From NCBI GenBank assembly GCA_004151065.3, contig NWUY0300004461.1, positions 42,867 through 53,989 on the forward strand: a stretch of 11,123 bases of DNA, in the 5' to 3' direction. The notes beneath the pieces are model-generated. The model made no database searches. It worked only from the letters and a program-made list of their open reading frames with translations, and was not told the DNA's origin. Source of the stretch: Larix sibirica (lineage: Eukaryota; Streptophyta; Pinopsida; Pinales; Pinaceae). Each line of letters begins with the position of its first letter. Position 1 is the stretch's first letter. A program made the position numbers and the translations under genes. This document shows positions 8,104-11,123 of the stretch, piece after piece.

Positions 8104-8346
8104 CCATAATCTAGAGGTAACATTCAATTAAGAAACCTTTGGCTAGGAAGTCATAGTTGGGGGGTTATTATTCGACCAAAGTCATCTTAGACTTGCACAT
8201 TGTCCCAACAAAAAGTACTATCCCACTTGCATGGGAAAGATGACCCAGGAGGGATAAAACATGTCTCCAAGGGATTTGAACCTTAGTGGGTGGAATATAA
8301 CCACCCCCTTTTTCATCAAACCAAGATCCTATTGACTATGTACCAC
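8104..8346 (-). mobile_element. tRNA-derived SINE-like element, copy B
   Basis: On the minus strand an A-box-like TTGGTTTGATGA (plus 8313-8324) is followed 30 nt later by a B-box GGTTCAAATCCC (plus 8271-8282). Between them is a perfect 6-bp stem with a 7-nt loop (plus 8288-8306, GGGTGG-AATATAA-CCACCC), in the place and size of a tRNA anticodon arm. The tRNA-like head is followed by a body that runs to about 8104 and matches copy A. An acceptor stem cannot be closed, so this is not a tRNA gene. The same A/arm/B order in copy C strengthens the call. The parent tRNA is uncertain. The loop would give anticodon AUA if taken literally, but the loop has probably drifted. Confidence 0.6.
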
Positions 8347-8487
8347 CCCAACAAAAAGTACTATCCCACTTGCATGGGAAAGATGACCCATGAGGGCTAA
8401 AACATGTCTCCAAGGGATTTTAACCTTATTGGGTGGAATATAACCACCCCATTTAACCATCAAACCAAGACCCTATTGACTATGTAT
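8347..8487 (-). mobile_element. tRNA-derived SINE-like element, copy C (partial, head-to-tail with B)
   Basis: This repeats 8204-8346 with a period of 143-144 bp and about 10 differences. On the minus strand the A-box-like TTGGTTTGATGG (plus 8457-8468) is followed 31 nt later by a degraded B-box GGTTAAAATCCC (plus 8414-8425, C to A at the key C). The anticodon-arm-like hairpin is kept (plus 8431-8449). The body stops where the head of copy B begins, so B and C form a head-to-tail dimer in which C lacks its 3' part. Confidence 0.6.
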
Positions 8488-8554
8488 AAATAATGTCATA
8501 TATAATCTATAAATAATCGTCTACTCATATTAGAATGCTTTATCGGATCTTCCC

Positions 8555-8711
8555 TTCTTTATTTTACTTCATGCATTAGTGTGATTGGCTCCCACAATCT
8601 TCTTGCACTAAGCTAGTAGTGCACATGGTTCACGATTTCACAATTGGCAACACTCACGTTTGTAGCACACTTTTGTAATGAAAATAGTAAGTGCATGTAC
8701 ACACACACACA
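8555..8711. repeat. Fourth, diverged copy of the block 1 tandem unit
   Basis: TACTTCATGCATTAGTGTGA, TTGGCTCCCACAATCTTCTT and GGCAACACTCACGTTTGTAG align with the second half of the unit at 1270-1525, and the segment closes with (AC)6 at 8700-8711. It is present once here but three times in block 1. Confidence 0.65.
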
Positions 8712-8913
8712 TTTCCTTCCATTGATTAGCTTTGAATATTTATGAATGCTCTTTGTTTCTTTATTGCATAATAATACATATAACTAAACCCCAATTGCTA
8801 TTCAATGCCTATAAGAGTACAATTATGCTTGCTAAATTACACTAAGCATTCTTTAACATGATCACATTTCACATTTGTGGAACTTCTTGTTTTAGTGTAG
8901 GTGCTCAATGCCA

Positions 8914-9436
8914 CTTTGCTTTAGATCAACATAAATGATGATGGAATGGACATTTTTAGGAATATATGTAGGTTAGATGAAGATCACTATGTCAGTTGTC
9001 TTGCATGGGTGTATGTGGATGGATTGAATGGAAACAATAAGACGATGAATGAGTGAAATGAGACCTAGTAACTTAAAGAGTATGAAAGGACACATCTTTA
9101 CAAACAATCACGACATGATTGATAAGAATCGATTTTCATTATTTTGAATGTTAGGCGTTAAATGAAGACATAAAATTGACAAAATTGTGTTGATTTATGT
9201 GAACCTATGTCCCATTTTAAAGTTTCATTTTGGTGTGAATTGCTTACTAGTTTGATAGGGTATGTGTGAGGCTTCTAAGTGTAAGAAAATGGATTTAGAA
9301 TGCAGTGAAAACACGAATAATAAAGATATCAATAAAGATTATACAAAACGATTTTTTTCTATTTATATAATAAGCACAATATTAATTTAAATGAGTAGTG
9401 TGAAGTGTTAAAAACAAATTTCCAATGAGTCTTAAA
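8914..9436. other. Non-coding stretch, nothing recognised
   Basis: AT-rich single-copy-looking sequence between block 2 and the 249-bp tandem pair. A short open stretch starting ATGGACATTTTTAGG (8946) runs 36 codons to a TGA and has no recognisable motif. No repeat pair or RNA gene was found. Confidence 0.5.
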
Positions 9437-9932
9437 ATGTTATATGCAACGTTGAAATAAAAAACAAAATTGAAACAAAATATATGAAAAATAAAGAGAT
9501 TATAAAAGGGAATAAACCATATTCCTAATTATCATGATAAAACAATATCTTCTAGTTGTTAGACAAAAAGAAAGTAAAATAAACAAATAAAAAATTACAC
9601 AAGGATTTAAGAGGAAACAAGTTCTTCATTGAGAGGTTATAACAATTGTTCACTTAGAAATTTGATAAAGTGAATAGAGTCTCTCATGTTATATGCAACG
9701 TTGAAATAACAAACAAAATTGAAACAAAATATATGAAAAATAAAGAGATTACCAAATGGAATAAACCATATTCCTAATTATCATTATAAAACAATATCTT
9801 CTAGATATTAGACCAAAAGAAAGTAAAATAAACAAAGACACAATTACAAAAGGATTTAAGAGGAAACAAGTCCATGATTGAGAGGTTATAATAATTGTTC
9901 ACTTAGAAGTTTGATAAAGTGAATAGAGTGTC
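9437..9932. repeat. 249-bp tandem duplication (2 copies)
   Basis: 9437-9685 and 9686-9932 both begin ATGTTATATGCAACGTTGAA and end GATAAAGTGAATAGAGT followed by C/G-TCT. By eye there are about 19 differences (roughly 92% identity), so the duplication is moderately old and not an assembly overlap: no 'n' lies between the copies and the differences are spread throughout. No coding potential is seen. Confidence 0.9.
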
Positions 9933-10055
9933 TTGAAAGACAATGTTTTTTTACGTGGATATCGATTTATGTATATTTTTTTTAAGTGGGAAATTCTACT
10001 AAAAAAATCGATTATTCACTATTAAGACAACAAACCAAACAACATCTATGCCCAT

Positions 10056-10249
10056 AAACCCTATGCCCAATGATATTAGCTTTCACAATTCATAAACTAA
10101 TGTTAATAATGCAACACTGCAATATCTATCCCTATTTATATAATTGTGTTAGTAAACCATATGCACAATATGCACAATGATATTAGCTTTCACAATTCAT
10201 AAAATAATGTTAATGATGCAACATTGGAATATCTATCCTTATTTATATC
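10056..10249. repeat. 107-bp tandem duplication (2 copies)
   Basis: Copies start at about 10063 and 10170 and share AATGATATTAGCTTTCACAA, TTCATAAA, TAATGTTAAT and CTATTTATAT. A small extra 10-bp repeat (ATATGCACAA next to TATGCACAAT, 10160-10178) sits at the junction. Non-coding. Confidence 0.85.
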
Positions 10250-10444
10250 ATTCTACAATATATAATCTATGCCAAAAGGTAAATAAATAATAAAGAAATG
10301 AAACCCCAACTATTTAAACCTTAAACCTTATTAAGTGAAAAATAACGAAGAAAGGTCCTAGTTCATGGAAAATTAACTATAAAAAATTCAAATAAAATCA
10401 TATTAAGTAAACATAGAGTAAATGCAACTAGAAGGATGGGAAAT

Positions 10445-10779
10445 GTGATATCCTCATATGTGTTATAGTTTCTAATCCTTTAACTAATTATATTTCTAAA
10501 TCCATCTATTATGTGAGTAGTTATCCATGTGGGTAGGTCAAGACTTTGCTCATAATCCTAATGTATATAAAGGCAAAAGCAAATATAGGACTAAATAAGT
10601 CAAAATCTCATAGATCGTAGAAGTGGTGATTTTGAACTTGATTTGTTCTTACAAAGGATGAGATTCTCATCAAATAGATTTTTTGTGGTCATGAATGCAT
10701 TAAAAGTATTCTCATAAAGAATTTGTTAACATAAACCTATGTTGTGGAAAATATTGCACAAGGGTGCATCCTTCCACTT
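10445..10779 (+). promoter_or_regulatory. Possible LTR-type promoter segment, weak
   Basis: A good TATA box, TATATAAAGG (10564-10573), lies about 120 bp after TGTGATATCCTCATATGTG (10446), a TG-start layout typical of plant LTRs. No matching second LTR, primer-binding site or element body is in the window, because the contig ends at the 'n' (10780). It could equally be a chance TATA in AT-rich DNA. Confidence 0.2.
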
Positions 10780-10780
10780 N
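10780..10780. other. Assembly join (single n) without visible overlap
   Basis: Unlike the other two joins, the sequence after this 'n' does not repeat the sequence before it. The join may be a true short gap or a wrong neighbour. Confidence 0.6.
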
Positions 10781-11123
10781 TCTATGCCCACCCTGAATAG
10801 CACTGGAGGGAAGGGGCCTTGAGGGACTGTGCAGCAGAGAAGGAATCCTTCCTTATGTTGGGTTTGGTATGTATTGTGGGTGTCATGACTGTTGAATGGT
10901 TTGATATTCCTGTAGGTCTTTGGTTGAGCTCACTAGCATACCATCATCCTCCTTGTTTTCCCTTGCATTCTTGATAAACCCAATTGTATGTTGGATTAAC
11001 ATTAGTGGGAATCCTCGACTCTGAAGGGAGCCTATTTATCCATCCTGAGTGGATACACAGTCAATCTTGGGGGTGTTCTCTCAGTTGAAAGACTATAGGT
11101 TGGACAGAGACCTCTAGTTGGGT
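10781..11123. other. Higher-GC terminal segment of unknown nature
   Basis: By hand count about 156 of 343 bases are G or C (45%), against 20-30% in much of 9300-10300. No long open frame exists on either strand: the best stretch, about 50 codons on the minus strand, is bounded by stops and has no motif I recognise. It may be the edge of another repeat family or of a gene flank. I could not assign it. Confidence 0.4.

Larger units (their letters stand above)
837..8913 (+). mobile_element. Candidate ancient non-autonomous Ty3/Gypsy LTR element (composite)
   Basis: Two diverged direct repeats (about 837-2800 and 7573-8913) flank an internal region whose only recognisable coding content is a broken gag and protease, both plus strand. 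A sequence resembling a tRNA-iMet primer-binding site lies just after the first repeat (2809-2820). Reverse transcriptase, RNase H, integrase and a clear polypurine tract are not seen; the protease remnant ends only about 150 bp before the second repeat. If real, this is a deletion derivative or a gag-only type of non-autonomous element. The repeats differ a lot and are rearranged internally (triplicated segment in one, SINE dimer in the other), so they could instead be unrelated insertions of one dispersed repeat. Both ends are uncertain and no target-site duplication could be defined. Confidence 0.35.
7573..8913 (+). repeat. Block 2: diverged direct copy of block 1, possible 3' LTR
   Basis: The block opens with CAACAACAGGGGCAACACCC, TTAGCATTGCGCTAAGTGCC and ATGCTTGAGCGTCAACAATG, aligning with 851-960. 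GATTGTGCAAAAGGACA (7850) aligns with GATTGTGCAAAATACA (1129). The middle segment (8555-8711) aligns with one of the three tandem units of block 1, and the tail (8725-8875) aligns with 2550-2695. The SINE-like dimer lies before the middle segment here, whereas in block 1 the single SINE-like copy lies after it. The right end is placed at CAATGCCA (8906-8913) only tentatively. A 91-codon open frame at 7507-7782 crosses the left edge and is not treated as a gene. Confidence 0.5.

Noticed and set aside
7922-8107. 61-codon minus-strand open frame rich in Tyr, Ile and Thr
   Set aside because: Its composition comes from the TATG/TA microsatellite at 7991-8062.
8266-8330. Possible functional tRNA gene (A-box, anticodon-like arm, B-box)
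   Set aside because: No acceptor stem can be paired, the T stem is mismatched, and the unit repeats in tandem with decay, so a tRNA-derived SINE fits better.

Overview
The window looks like gene-poor nuclear DNA from a plant with a large, repeat-rich genome. A conifer or other gymnosperm is my best guess, but only a guess. The DNA is AT-rich, no intact protein-coding gene is visible in 11 kb, and almost everything recognisable is decayed repeat. Two of the three single 'n' characters (3513, 4889) sit between stretches that repeat each other, which points to unmerged overlapping contigs. Collapsing them gives about 9.66 kb of real sequence.

Layout: 1-653 is AT-rich and featureless, followed by an 80-bp tandem pair (654-813). 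Block 1 (about 837-2800) is a composite repeat. It holds a 'TAAGTGCC-like' opening segment, three tandem units of about 190-256 bp (the first two ending in CA-rich tracts), a 113-bp hairpin with a purine/pyrimidine-alternating core, a 76-bp x 3 tandem array, a tRNA-derived SINE-like element on the minus strand, and an AT-rich tail. Next come the two assembly duplications (2470-3512 = 3514-4560; 4471-4888 = 4891-5308) and an unannotatable stretch to about 6130. From 6131 to about 7420 lies a heavily broken Ty3/Gypsy gag plus aspartic protease remnant on the plus strand. Block 2 (about 7573-8913) is a diverged direct copy of block 1 and carries a head-to-tail dimer of the same SINE-like element. 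The right end has a 249-bp tandem pair, a 107-bp tandem pair, a possible LTR-type promoter and, after the third 'n' (10780), a segment of clearly higher GC that may not belong next to the rest.

The most economical reading is that blocks 1 and 2 are very old long terminal repeats, or two copies of one dispersed repeat, flanking a gag-protease internal region without reverse transcriptase or integrase. That would make it an ancient, rearranged non-autonomous Gypsy element. The SINE-like element sits at different positions in the two blocks, which suggests separate insertions. Nothing here supports a working gene system.
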